Origin: Sphingomonas sp. Leaf21
Lineage (GTDB): Bacteria; Pseudomonadota; Alphaproteobacteria; Sphingomonadales; Sphingomonadaceae
Direction: 5' to 3'
NCBI RefSeq assembly: GCF_916858675.1
Contig: NZ_CAKASM010000024.1
Span: 1-58,521 of the forward strand
Length of the DNA stretch: 58,521 nt
Shown: one piece after another, positions 7,893 through 16,118 of the stretch
How positions within the stretch are numbered: position 1 is the first letter of the stretch
Layout: every line of letters begins with the position of its first letter
Notes under the pieces: generated by a model
The model's input: the letters and a program-made list of their open reading frames with translations, nothing else
Databases searched by the model: none
What the model was told of the DNA's origin: nothing
Made by a program: the position numbers and the translations under genes

Positions 7893-8777
7893 TTAGCCGA
7901 GGAGCTTGAGCACCCCCTGCTGCGACTGGTTGGCCTGGCTCAGCATCGCGGTCGACGCCTGGCTCAGGATCTGCGACTTGGCGAGCGCGGTCGTTTCGAC
8001 CGAGAAGTCGGTGTCTTCGATGCGGCTGCGCGCCTCGGTCAGGTTGGTCATGGTCGAGGTCGTGTTGTTCACCGCCGACTGGAGCCGGTTCTGCACCGCG
8101 CCGAGCCCCGCACGCGCGGTCGACACCTCGGCGATCGCGTCGTCGTAATTGCCCAGCGTCGAGGTATCGGTGACCGTACCGGCGGTAACATTCGCCGCGG
8201 TGACCAGCGCGGTCAGGCGGGTCAGGTAGCTGCCCGCGCTCGGCGTCGGGTCGCCCGCGCTGGTCGCGGTATAGGCGGTCTGGAAGTCCTTGGACTTGAA
8301 GGTCACCGTGTCGCTGGTGCCCGCGCCGGTCTGGATGGTGAAGCCGGTCGCGCCGGCCGCCGAGTCGAACAGGCCCTTACCGTTGAACTTGGTATTGGTC
8401 ATGATGCTGGCGATCTGCGAATTCAGCGCCTTCTGCTCGGTCTGGATATTGGCGACGTCGCTGGCGGCATAGGTGCCGTTCGACGACTGGACCTTCAGCT
8501 CGCGCATGCGCTGCAGCATGTTGTTGACCTCGTCGAGCGCGCCCTCAGCGGTCTGCGCCATCGAGATGCCGTCATTGGCGTTGCGGATGCCCTGCGCCAT
8601 GCCGCGAACCTGCGCGGTCATCGACGCCGAGATGGCGAGACCGGCGGCGTCGTCGGCGGCGGAGTTGATCCGCTTGCCGGTCGACAGGCGCTGCATCGAC
8701 ACGTTGAGCGCGTTCGACGCCATGGCCGACGCCGAGGTCGCGCGCAGCGCGCTGATGTTGCTTGCGATAACTGCCAT
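7893..8777 (-). CDS. Flagellin 2
   Basis: A 294-residue filament subunit, longest of the five. Its ends are almost identical to flagellins 3-5: [20 protein letters not shown] start, [20 protein letters not shown], and [20 protein letters not shown] near the C-terminus. The middle, residues ~140-220, is a Ser/Thr/Ala-rich stretch unique to this copy. Good ribosome binding site (GGAG 8 bases before ATG). The upstream region, including a sigma-28 promoter and a leader hairpin, is nearly the same as that of flagellin 3, indicating a recent tandem duplication. Confidence 0.96.
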   Translation of the reverse strand: MAVIASNISALRATSASAMASNALNVSMQRLSTGKRINSAADDAAGLAISASMTAQVRGMAQGIRNANDGISMAQTAEGALDEVNNMLQRMRELKVQSSNGTYAASDVANIQTEQKALNSQIASIMTNTKFNGKGLFDSAAGATGFTIQTGAGTSDTVTFKSKDFQTAYTATSAGDPTPSAGSYLTRLTALVTAANVTAGTVTDTSTLGNYDDAIAEVSTARAGLGAVQNRLQSAVNNTTSTMTNLTEARSRIEDTDFSVETTALAKSQILSQASTAMLSQANQSQQGVLKLLG

Positions 8778-8826
8778 GATCGAGCTCCGTGAAATGCGTG
8801 GGACGTTCCAGCCTCGGGACCCTTCC

Positions 8827-8848
8827 CCTGACCCCTCGAACCGTCAGG
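8827..8848 (-). promoter_or_regulatory. Leader hairpin in flagellin 2 5'UTR
   Basis: CCTGAC / GTCAGG stem with a ten-base loop, between the sigma-28 -10 box and the start codon. The same hairpin sits at the same place in front of flagellin 3. It is a candidate site for post-transcriptional control such as FlbT-type regulation; that role is inference. Confidence 0.4.
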
Positions 8849-8852
8849 AGGA

Positions 8853-8879
8853 GAAACGGCAGCGCAGCGGCAAACTTTA
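8853..8879 (-). promoter_or_regulatory. Sigma-28 promoter of flagellin 2
   Basis: TAAA (8876-8879), 15 bases, GCCGTTTC (8853-8860) on the minus strand. The -35 is embedded in a palindrome CGGCTAAAGTTTGCCG (8868-8883), a possible operator. A second motif AACCGGCAAGATTTG lies 13 bases further upstream. Confidence 0.8.
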
Positions 8880-8950
8880 GCCGTCGGACGACAAATCTTG
8901 CCGGTTTTCGAATGGAATGTGCCGGAATTCCCCACGCCGCCAGACATACG

Positions 8951-8983
8951 AAAGGCCCCGCCACCCTTGCGGATGACGGGGCC
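8951..8983 (-). terminator. Terminator after flagellin 3
   Basis: GGCCCCG / CGGGGCC stem followed on the minus strand by TTT, about 45 bases downstream of the flagellin 3 stop. Confidence 0.6.
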
Positions 8984-9028
8984 CTGTTCCCCTCGCCCTC
9001 GCAGAGGGGAGAGGGAACACCCGCTTCA

Positions 9029-9856
9029 TCAGCCGAGCAGCTTGAGCACGCCCTGCTGCGACTGGTTCGCCTGGCTGAGCATCGCGGTCGACGCCTGGCT
9101 CAGGATCTGCGACTTGGCGAGTGCCGTCGTTTCGACCGAGAAATCGGTATCCTCGATGCGGCTGCGGGCTTCGGTCAGGTTGGTCATGGTCGAGGTCGTG
9201 TTGTTGACCGCCGACTGGAGACGGTTCTGCACCGCGCCCAGCTTCGCGCGCGTCGTCGACACTTCCGCGATCGCATCGTCATAATCGCTGAGCGCGGGGA
9301 CGCCGGGCGTGCCGCCGGTATAGGCGTTGTCGGTGATCACCTTCACCTTCGATGCGGCGGCGGTGAAGTCGGTCGACTGGATGGTCACCTTGTCCGCCGA
9401 ACCGGCACCCGTATAGATGTCGTAGCCGGTCGCGGCGGTGGCATCGAACAGCGTCTTGCCGTTGAACTTGGTGTTGGCGGTGATCGCCGAGATCTGCTTC
9501 TGCAACGCGTCCTGCTCGGTCGCGATGTTGGTCTTGTCGCCCGCCGCATAGGTGCCGTTCGACGCCTGAACCGCCAGCTCGCGCATACGCTGCAGCATGT
9601 TGTTGACCTCGTCGAGCGCGCCTTCGGCGGTCTGCGCCAGCGAGATGCCGTCATTGGCGTTGCGGATGCCCTGCGCCATGCCGCGAACCTGCGCGGTCAT
9701 CGAGGCGGCGATGGCGAGACCCGCCGCATCGTCCTTGGCGGAGTTGATCCGCTTGCCGGTCGACAAGCGCTGCATCGACACGTTGAGCGCGTTCGACGCC
9801 ATGGTCGACGCCGAGGTCGCGCGCAGCGCGCTGATGTTGCTTGCGATAACCGTCAT
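9029..9856 (-). CDS. Flagellin 3
   Basis: A 275-residue filament subunit with conserved D0/D1 ends ([40 protein letters not shown]) and a short variable middle (residues ~135-195, with [17 protein letters not shown]). The start is ATG 9856, with GGGAG 7 bases upstream; an in-frame TTG two codons earlier is rejected. The upstream region is nearly identical to that of flagellin 2: same sigma-28 promoter, same leader hairpin. Confidence 0.96.
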   Translation of the reverse strand: MTVIASNISALRATSASTMASNALNVSMQRLSTGKRINSAKDDAAGLAIAASMTAQVRGMAQGIRNANDGISLAQTAEGALDEVNNMLQRMRELAVQASNGTYAAGDKTNIATEQDALQKQISAITANTKFNGKTLFDATAATGYDIYTGAGSADKVTIQSTDFTAAASKVKVITDNAYTGGTPGVPALSDYDDAIAEVSTTRAKLGAVQNRLQSAVNNTTSTMTNLTEARSRIEDTDFSVETTALAKSQILSQASTAMLSQANQSQQGVLKLLG

Positions 9857-9906
9857 GATCAAGCTCCCGTGAAATTGGTCGGACGATCCGGCCCTGGGAC
9901 CCTTCC

Positions 9907-9928
9907 CCTGACCGCTCGAACCGTCAGG
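9907..9928 (-). promoter_or_regulatory. Leader hairpin in flagellin 3 5'UTR
   Basis: Same CCTGAC / GTCAGG stem as in the flagellin 2 leader; the loop differs at one base. Confidence 0.4.
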
Positions 9929-9932
9929 ATGG

Positions 9933-9959
9933 AAAACGGCAAGGCGGCGGCAAACTTTA
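9933..9959 (-). promoter_or_regulatory. Sigma-28 promoter of flagellin 3
   Basis: TAAA (9956-9959), 15 bases, GCCGTTTT (9933-9940) on the minus strand. The -35 lies inside the palindrome CGGCTAAAGTTTGCCG (9948-9963), identical to that of flagellin 2. Confidence 0.82.
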
Positions 9960-10091
9960 GCCGTCGGGGGACGAATCCTGCCGGTTTCGTGCGTGGGCGT
10001 TGCCGGGTCGGCGCACCACGCATTGGCCGCACATCTTCACGAGCCAATGATACCAAACGCTTTTTTTGAAAAAGGCGCCAGAACGCGAAGA

Positions 10092-10117
10092 CCCCGCCGT
10101 CCCTGGGGACGACGGGG
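10092..10117 (-). terminator. Stem-loop terminator of flagellin 4, displaced by a repeat element
   Basis: CCCCGTCGTCC / GGACGGCGGGG stem with one mismatch. Other flagellin hairpins begin 20-90 bases after the stop codon; this one is about 280 bases away because the 252-bp element at 10148-10399 lies between. Confidence 0.5.
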
Positions 10118-10147
10118 CCGAAGCTTGGCGAGGCTTTGCCGGGCTTA

Positions 10148-10399
10148 GGCCGGATCGACATTCAGCGTATTCTCCCCTCTCCCCTGGACAGGGGAGAGGG
10201 TTAGCGAAGCTTGCCAGCGTGCTGGCTAGCGCAGCTTGGGTGAGGGGTTGAGCGAGCCTTCGGCTCGCGCGCTCTTCGAGCGCATCACCCCTCACCCAGC
10301 TCCGACTAGGCCTTTGCTACGCAAAGACCAAGTCTGCGCAACCCTCTCCCCTCCACGAGGGGAGAGGGAAGGACAGGCATAGTTGAATGTCGATCGGGC
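10148..10399. mobile_element. MITE-like element, copy 1 (252 bp)
   Basis: Bounded by GGCCGGATCGACATTCAG on the left and the inverse TGAATGTCGATCGGGC on the right. The interior is a chain of palindromes (CTCCCC..GGGGAG, CCAGCGTGCTGG, GAGCGAGCC..GGCTCGC). The inverse complement of the whole occurs at 34258-34518. There is no coding capacity. The right end abuts the flagellin 4 stop codon, and GGGCTTA is present on both sides (10141-10147 and 10397-10403), a possible target duplication that overlaps the right end. It is non-autonomous; no transposase is in the window. Confidence 0.7.
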
Positions 10400-11254
10400 T
10401 TAGCTGAGCAGCTTCAGCACACCCTGCTGCGACTGGTTCGCCTGGCTCAGCATCGCGGTCGACGCCTGGGACAGGATCTGCGACTTGGCGAGCGCGGTGG
10501 TTTCGACCGAGAAGTCGGTATCCTCGATCCGGCTGCGCGCCTCCGACAGGTTGGTCATGGTCGAGGTCGTGTTGTTGACCGCCGACTGCAACCGGTTCTG
10601 CGCGGCGCCCAGGCTGGCGCGAGTGGTCGACACTTCCTTGATCGCGTCGTCATATTGCGCGAGCGTCACCCCGGCGACCGAGGTGGTGGTCGGCGCGGTG
10701 AAGGGCGGGCCCGCATTGGTGCCGGTCACCAGCACCAGCTTCGACGTACCGGTGGTCAGCGTCAGGTCGGTCGAGGCGACGGTCACCTTGTCGCTCGCCG
10801 TCGCGCCCGTGTAGATGTCGAACCCGGTCGCCGCGGTCGAATCGAACAGCGCCTTGCCGTTGAACTTGGTGTTGGAGACGACGCTGTTGATCTGGCTGGC
10901 GAGCGCGAGCTGTTCGGTCGCGATATTGGCCTTGTCGCCTGCGGCATAGGTGCCGTTCGACGCCTGCACGGCCAGTTCGCGCATCCGCTGCAGCATGTTG
11001 CCGACCTCGTCGAGCGCGCCTTCCGCCGTCTGCGCCAGCGAGATGCCGTCATTGGCGTTGCGGATACCCTGCGCCATGCCGCGAACCTGCGCGGTCATCG
11101 ACGCCGAGATGGCGAGGCCCGCCGCATCGTCCTTGGCCGAATTGATCCGCTTGCCGGTCGACAAGCGCTGCATCGACACGTTCAGCGCGCTCGACGCCAT
11201 GGTCGAGGCCGAGGTCGCACGCAGTGCGCTGATATTGCTGGCAATAACGCCCAT
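10400..11254 (-). CDS. Flagellin 4
   Basis: A 284-residue filament subunit. The start is ATG 11254 ([15 protein letters not shown]) with AGGGG 8 bases upstream; the longer frame to 11302 adds a non-flagellin leader and is rejected. N- and C-terminal D0/D1 regions match flagellins 2, 3 and 5 ([40 protein letters not shown]). The variable middle (~140-205) is Thr/Val/Pro rich ([20 protein letters not shown]). Its 3' end touches the MITE-like element directly, and its promoter is the weakest of the five. Confidence 0.95.
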   Translation of the reverse strand: MGVIASNISALRATSASTMASSALNVSMQRLSTGKRINSAKDDAAGLAISASMTAQVRGMAQGIRNANDGISLAQTAEGALDEVGNMLQRMRELAVQASNGTYAAGDKANIATEQLALASQINSVVSNTKFNGKALFDSTAATGFDIYTGATASDKVTVASTDLTLTTGTSKLVLVTGTNAGPPFTAPTTTSVAGVTLAQYDDAIKEVSTTRASLGAAQNRLQSAVNNTTSTMTNLSEARSRIEDTDFSVETTALAKSQILSQASTAMLSQANQSQQGVLKLLS

Positions 11255-11326
11255 GAATAATCCCCTGATGAAGTCTCGGCGATCCCCTCCAGATCCCCTC
11301 ATGGATCGACCGAGCCGCCAATGAAG

Positions 11327-11353
11327 AGAACGTCATCGAACCGGCAAACTTAA
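11327..11353 (-). promoter_or_regulatory. Probable sigma-28 promoter of flagellin 4 (degenerate)
   Basis: TTAA (11350-11353), 15 bases, GACGTTCT (11327-11334) on the minus strand, at the same distance from the start codon as in the other flagellins. Both boxes differ by one or two bases from TAAA and GCCGTTTT. The upstream motif CCGGCAAGATTTCGCC is kept around 11384-11399. Confidence 0.55.
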
Positions 11354-11480
11354 GTCATCTTCGGAACTATTTTGCCGTTGGGCGGCGAAATCTTGCCGGG
11401 TTGGGGTCTATCCTCCCTTTCCCCTCCGCCAGGGGCGAGGGAGGGTATGACGCTACCGCATCACCCACCCCAAAACACGG

Positions 11481-11513
11481 TCGACCCCGACGTCACGGGG
11501 ACGCCGGGGTCGA
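11481..11513 (-). terminator. Stem-loop after flagellin 5
   Basis: TCGACCCCGACGT / ACGCCGGGGTCGA stem, one mismatch, about 50 bases after the stop. No clear T run. A second hairpin (CCTCCCT..AGGGAGG, 11412-11444) lies between it and the flagellin 4 promoter region. Confidence 0.5.
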
Positions 11514-11563
11514 TTCGCCGGTCACGGCCGAGGGGAAGCCCGTGGCCGGTAGCGCCGTCAGGA

Positions 11564-12412
11564 TCAGCTCAGGAGCTTGAGCACGCCCTGCTGGGACTGG
11601 TTCGCCTGGCTGAGCATCGCGGTCGACGCCTGCGACAGGATCTGCGCCTTGGCGAGCGCGGTGGTTTCGACCGAGAAGTCGGTATCCTCGATCCGGCTAC
11701 GCGCCTCGGTCAGGTTGGTCATGGTCGAGGTCGTGTTGTTGACCGCCGACTGGAGACGGTTCTGCACCGCGCCGAGCCCCGCACGCGCGGTCGACACCTC
11801 GGCGATCGCCGAGTCATACTGGTCGAGCGTGACCGCCGCGACCGTCGTCGTGGTCGGCGTGCCGCCGCCGCCCGCCGTCACGGCCTTCAGCGCCGACGAA
11901 CCGCCCGACTGGAAGTTGACGGTGTTGATCCGCACCGAGTCGCTGCTGGTAGCGCCGGTCTGGATCACGAAGCCCTTGGTCGTGTCCGCCGCATCGGCGT
12001 CGAACAGCGCCTTGCCGTTGAAGGTGGTGTTGCTGACGATCGCATTGACCTGATTCGCCAGCGCGAGTTGCTCGGTGTTGATGTTGGTCACGTCGCTGGC
12101 GGCATAGGTGCCGTTCGACGCCTGGACCTTCAATTCGCGCATCCGCTGGAGCATGTTGCCGACTTCGTCCAGCGCGCCTTCCGCCGTCTGCGCCAGCGAG
12201 ATGCCGTCATTGGCGTTGCGGATGCCCTGCGCCATGCCGCGCACCTGCGCCGTCATCGAGGCGGCGATGGCAAGACCCGCCGCATCGTCGCGCGCCGAGT
12301 TGATCCGCTTGCCGGTCGACAGCCGCTGCATCGACACGTTGAGCGCGTTGTTCGCGGTCGTCGACGCCGAGGTCGCCCGCAAGGCACTGATGTTGCTCGC
12401 AATAACAGCCAT
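11564..12412 (-). CDS. Flagellin 5
   Basis: A 282-residue filament subunit and the first of the array next to the activator gene. The start is ATG 12412 ([20 protein letters not shown]) with GGAG 9 bases upstream; an ATG two codons earlier is too close to the GGAG, and the longer frame to 12514 would run through the promoter. Ends are conserved as in flagellins 2-4. The middle (~135-205) reads [20 protein letters not shown] and a glycine-rich turn. It faces the sigma-54 activator gene across a 298-base divergent region. Confidence 0.95.
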   Translation of the reverse strand: MAVIASNISALRATSASTTANNALNVSMQRLSTGKRINSARDDAAGLAIAASMTAQVRGMAQGIRNANDGISLAQTAEGALDEVGNMLQRMRELKVQASNGTYAASDVTNINTEQLALANQVNAIVSNTTFNGKALFDADAADTTKGFVIQTGATSSDSVRINTVNFQSGGSSALKAVTAGGGGTPTTTTVAAVTLDQYDSAIAEVSTARAGLGAVQNRLQSAVNNTTSTMTNLTEARSRIEDTDFSVETTALAKAQILSQASTAMLSQANQSQQGVLKLLS

Positions 12413-12479
12413 TTTCATAATCTCCGAATCGCCCGACGGTATCGCTGCATCCCCTCGGACCGTCGCGCCGTCGAACCGG

Positions 12480-12506
12480 AGAACGGCCGCATTTCGGCAG
12501 GGTTTA
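12480..12506 (-). promoter_or_regulatory. Sigma-28 promoter of flagellin 5
   Basis: TAAA (12503-12506), 15 bases, GCCGTTCT (12480-12487) on the minus strand. The -35 is again inside a palindrome, CGGCTAAACCCTGCCG (12495-12510). The region upstream (12510-12660) holds several TTGCCG / CGGCAA half-sites shared with the divergent activator gene. Confidence 0.8.
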
Positions 12507-12710
12507 GCCGCCAACCGGCAAAAAACCGCCTAAAGCTTTTGCCGGTTTTGCCGTTTTCGCGGGGGCGCGGGCCCCTATGGGCGCGCCTACGGGCACTTAC
12601 GCACGTGCCCCCGCGTGCGCCCGGAAAAAACTTGCCGCCGACGTTGCCGCATTAACTGCGGTTTTACCAAAGAGGCCGCATTGGCGAGTCACGAAAGGAC
12701 TTGTCAGCCG

Positions 12711-13994
12711 ATGCCGTCGATTTTTCCCTCCCCTGCCCTGATTAAGCAGAAATATGCGCTGGTCTCCGCGCTGCGTGCCCAGGGTCTTGCGATCGCCGAA
12801 CCGGGTGCCGCGCCGCAGGCGGGGGACATGTTCCTGCTGACCCCTGACGACGTCGTCACCCATCCGGCGCGCACCGTGGTCGTCGGCGAGGGCGCCGAGC
12901 CCGCGATCCTGCCGATGCAGGATGGCCGCCCGATGACGGTCCTCTATCCCGCCAGCCAGGCCGGTGTCGGCAACAGCTTCGTCCGCGCGCTGGTCGCCGG
13001 GCCGCAGATGCCCACCGCCGCCGATCCGGAAAGCCTGGCCCTGTTCACCCTGGCCGAGCGGGTCGCGCAGTCGGACATCACCGTCCTGATCAACGGCCCG
13101 ACCGGAACCGGCAAGGAAGTGCTGGCCCGCGCCATCCATGCGCAGTCGTCGCGCGCCACCAAGCCGTTCGTCGCGATCAACTGCGCCGCGCTGCCCGAAT
13201 CGATGCTGGAGGCGCTGCTCTTCGGTCACCAGAAGGGCGCCTTCACCGGCGCCGCCCAGGCGGGCGAGGGCTTTTTCCGCGCCGCCGATGGCGGCACCCT
13301 GCTGCTCGACGAGATCGCCGAGATGCCGCTCCAGCTCCAGGCCAAGCTGCTCCGCGTGTTGCAGGAGCGCGAGGTGATCCCGCTCGGCGCGTCGATGCCG
13401 CAGTCGGTCGATGTCCGCGTCATCGCCTGCGCCAATCGCGACCTCCAGGCCGAGGTGGCCGCCGGTCGCTTCCGCGCCGACCTCTACTACCGCCTGTCGG
13501 TCTTCCCGCTGACCACCAAGCCGCTGGCCGAGCGCCGTCTGGACATTCCCGCGCTCGCCGCGACGATGATCCTGCGCCATGCCGCGAGCCGCACCGTGAT
13601 GCCGTGGCCGAGCGCGGCGGCGATCGACAAGCTGGCCATGCACAACTGGCCGGGCAATGTCCGCGAGCTGGAAAACGTCATCCAGCGCGCGCTGCTCTTC
13701 GCGGGCGGCGCGACGATCGAGCCCGAGCATATCGTGTTCGACCGCCCGATGGTCGCCAACGACACCGACGACATGCCGCTGACCATCACCACGGCCGAGG
13801 CCACGCTGGGCAAGGTCGTGCAGATGAGCGAGTTCGCCGCGATCCGCGACATGTTGTCGGCGTGCGGCGGCAACCGGGTCGAGACCGCCAAGCGCCTGGG
13901 CATCTCGGAGCGCACGCTGCGCTACCGCCTCGCCAAGGCGCGCGAGCAGGGCGAGGAGATCATCCGCCCGTCTAGCCGGGCCATGATGGCGTGA
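12711..13994 (+). CDS. Sigma-54-dependent flagellar activator, FlbD-like without receiver domain
   Basis: A 427-residue bacterial enhancer-binding protein. Residues 1-100 are a short domain without the Asp-containing receiver fold of FlbD/NtrC. The AAA+ domain (about 100-340) has Walker A GPTGTGKE near residue 129, the sigma-54 contact loop GAFTGA near 176-181, Walker [10 protein letters not shown] and the R-finger region [15 protein letters not shown] Fis-type helix-turn-helix ends the protein ([20 protein letters not shown]). It sits between the flagellins and the fliE-flhB operon and overlaps fliE by four bases. It most likely activates the sigma-54 promoter at 1558 and others outside the window. 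ATG 12711 is preferred; the longer frame adds an Arg/Cys-rich leader. Confidence 0.88.
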   Translation: MPSIFPSPALIKQKYALVSALRAQGLAIAEPGAAPQAGDMFLLTPDDVVTHPARTVVVGEGAEPAILPMQDGRPMTVLYPASQAGVGNSFVRALVAGPQMPTAADPESLALFTLAERVAQSDITVLINGPTGTGKEVLARAIHAQSSRATKPFVAINCAALPESMLEALLFGHQKGAFTGAAQAGEGFFRAADGGTLLLDEIAEMPLQLQAKLLRVLQEREVIPLGASMPQSVDVRVIACANRDLQAEVAAGRFRADLYYRLSVFPLTTKPLAERRLDIPALAATMILRHAASRTVMPWPSAAAIDKLAMHNWPGNVRELENVIQRALLFAGGATIEPEHIVFDRPMVANDTDDMPLTITTAEATLGKVVQMSEFAAIRDMLSACGGNRVETAKRLGISERTLRYRLAKAREQGEEIIRPSSRAMMA

Positions 13995-14365
13995 GCGTCG
14001 GTGGTGTCGGCGGCGCGATGAGCGTCGACCGGGTGATGGCGCTGCGTGCGCAGATCCTGGAACGCAATCAGGCGCTCAAGGCGGCAAGCCAGGCCGGTGC
14101 CAACCAGGCCGCGCAGGCCGCCTCCACCCAGGCCCCGGCGGCCCCGGCGAATTTCGCCGACACGCTGGAAACCGCGCTGAAGGGCGTGAACGAGGGCCAG
14201 CAACAGGCCGCCCGCCTGTCCGAATCCTATGAACGCGGCGAGACCGTCGACATCGCCAAGGTGATGATGGCGCGCCAGCAGGCATCGGTCGGGTTCGAAG
14301 CGACGCTGCAGGTCCGTAACAAACTCCTGTCCGCCTATAAGGACATCATGAGCATGCCGGTGTAA
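13991..14365 (+). CDS. fliE: Flagellar hook-basal body protein FliE
   Basis: A 124-residue rod-MS ring junction protein. The C-terminal half is typical: NFADTLETALKGVNEGQQQA then YERGETVDIAKVMMARQQAS and VGFEATLQVRNKLLSAYKDI. The GTG start at 13991 overlaps the stop of the activator gene as GTGA, implying coupling; ATG 14018 is an alternative with no better ribosome binding site. First structural gene of the long export/switch operon. Confidence 0.88.
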   Translation: MSVGGVGGAMSVDRVMALRAQILERNQALKAASQAGANQAAQAASTQAPAAPANFADTLETALKGVNEGQQQAARLSESYERGETVDIAKVMMARQQASVGFEATLQVRNKLLSAYKDIMSMPV

Positions 14366-14366
14366 G

Positions 14367-16118
14367 ATGAGCACTGCCCTCACCCCCGCATCGACCAATC
14401 CCGCCCCGGCGCTGCCGCCGTTGCCGGAAAAGTTCGCCAACCCGCTTCGCCAGATCAAGTCGGTGATGGCGCAGCCCGCCGTTCGCCGTTCGGCGCCGAT
14501 GGCCGCGCTGATCGGACTGATCGCCGCCGCCGCGCTCGCCTGGATGGCGCTGTCCAGCCCGCCGCAGAAGACGCTGTTCGAGAATCTTTCGGACGCGGAC
14601 AAGCAGGCGGTGACGACCGCGCTGTCGACCGCGAACATCAAGAGCCGGATCAGCGACGGCACCGGCGCGCTGACCGTCAACGAAGAGGATTACGCCAAGG
14701 CGCGGATGCTGCTGGCGGGCCAGGGGCTCCCGAAGCAGGCGCCCGGCGGCTACGCGATCCTCGACCAGTTGCCGATGGGCGTCAGCCGCGCGGTCGAGGG
14801 CGAACGGCTTCGCCAGGCGCGCGAGAGCGAACTCGCCCGTTCGATCCAGGAGATCGACGCGGTGGCCGAGGCGCGCGTGCACCTCGCCATGCCGGAGGCG
14901 TCGGTCTTCGTGCGCGACCACGCCTCGCCCTCCGCCTCGGTGGTGTTGAAGCTCAACGGCGGGCGCTCGCTGTCCGAATCGCAGGTCCAGTCGATCGTCA
15001 ACCTCGTCGCCTCGTCTGTGCCGGGGATGAAGCCCGAGGACGTGACCATCGTCGACCAGCTCGGTGGCCTGCTTTCCAAAAAGGGCGCCGAGGGCGGGAA
15101 TGGCGACGATCGCCGCATCGATTTCCAGCGCCGCATGGAAGAGAAATACCGCACCCAGCTCGTCCAGCTCCTGACCCCGCTGGTCGGCGCGGGCAATTTC
15201 ACCGCCGAGGTGCAGGCCGAGGTCAATCTGGACGAAACCAGCGCGACCCGCGAATCCTATGACAAGCAGGGCGTGCTGCGGGCCGAGACCGGCAACTGGA
15301 CCGGCAACCAGAAGGATCCGGCCACCACGCCCGGCGGCATCCCCGGCGCACTGTCCAACACCCCGCCGCCCGCCAGCACGCTGCAACAGCCGCAGCCCGC
15401 CAATGGTGCGCCGGGCACGCCGCCCGCCGACCAGAAGCCGGTCGCCGGTGGTCCGGGCGTGAACCCCGAAAAACAGTCCGACAGCTTCCAGCGCGCCTAT
15501 GACCTGGGCAAGGAAGTCTCGGTGACTCGCGCCGCGCCGGGTTCGATCAAGCGGCTGACCGTCGCGGTCCTGCTGCGCGATCCCGCCACCGGCAAGCGCA
15601 CCCAGATGGAGATCGGCCAGATTTCCGACCTGGTGAAGTCGGCGGTCGGCTTCGACCAGCAGCGCAACGACAATGTGACCGTCATCAGCCGCAAGTTCGC
15701 CGACGCCAGCGTCGATCAGGGTCCGGCATGGTACGACAAGAGCTGGCTGCCGGTGCTGGCGCGCAACGCGACCGCGCTGGTCATCGCGCTCCTCGTCCTG
15801 CTGCTCGGCGTGCGTCCGCTGATCAAGGCGATGACGAAGAAGAAGGATGATGCCGCGACCAAGGCGCTGCCGATGGGCTCGGCCGATGGCGCGCCCGGCT
15901 CGGCCCGCCTGACCGAGGACGGCGGCGATCCGGCGCTGGCGACCCAGGGTCGTCCCGAGCAGATCGCGGTGCAGGCCCCGGTCACGCTCGACGAGATCGA
16001 GCAGTCGACGGTGCTCGACGACCGCATCGGCAAGGTGCGCGGCTTCACCCGCGACAATCCGGCACGCGCCGCGCTCGCCATCCGTGACATGATCCGCACC
16101 CCCGAGGTCCAGGCGTGA
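14367..16118 (+). CDS. fliF: Flagellar MS-ring protein FliF
   Basis: A 583-residue inner-membrane ring protein. Two membrane segments frame the periplasmic part: residues ~43-63 (APMAALIGLIAAAALAWMAL) and ~466-484 (NATALVIALLVLLLGVRPLI). Between them are the ring-building motifs (LFENLSDADKQAVTTALSTA; ARVHLAMPEASVFVRD; SVPGMKPEDVTIVDQLGG) and a Pro/Gly-rich low-complexity loop around residues 320-375. The last ~35 residues (DRIGKVRGFTRDNPARAALA) form the FliG-binding tail. One base separates it from fliE; its stop overlaps fliG. Confidence 0.95.
   Translation: MSTALTPASTNPAPALPPLPEKFANPLRQIKSVMAQPAVRRSAPMAALIGLIAAAALAWMALSSPPQKTLFENLSDADKQAVTTALSTANIKSRISDGTGALTVNEEDYAKARMLLAGQGLPKQAPGGYAILDQLPMGVSRAVEGERLRQARESELARSIQEIDAVAEARVHLAMPEASVFVRDHASPSASVVLKLNGGRSLSESQVQSIVNLVASSVPGMKPEDVTIVDQLGGLLSKKGAEGGNGDDRRIDFQRRMEEKYRTQLVQLLTPLVGAGNFTAEVQAEVNLDETSATRESYDKQGVLRAETGNWTGNQKDPATTPGGIPGALSNTPPPASTLQQPQPANGAPGTPPADQKPVAGGPGVNPEKQSDSFQRAYDLGKEVSVTRAAPGSIKRLTVAVLLRDPATGKRTQMEIGQISDLVKSAVGFDQQRNDNVTVISRKFADASVDQGPAWYDKSWLPVLARNATALVIALLVLLLGVRPLIKAMTKKKDDAATKALPMGSADGAPGSARLTEDGGDPALATQGRPEQIAVQAPVTLDEIEQSTVLDDRIGKVRGFTRDNPARAALAIRDMIRTPEVQA

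Noticed and set aside
8820..8850. GGTTCGA-containing hairpins in the flagellin leaders as tRNA T-arms
   Set aside because: No acceptor, D or anticodon arms nearby; no tRNA gene was recognised anywhere in the window.
10148..10399. The 252-bp palindromic block as a CRISPR or integron array
   Set aside because: No regular spacing of identical repeats with unique spacers; it is a single inverted-repeat-bounded unit.
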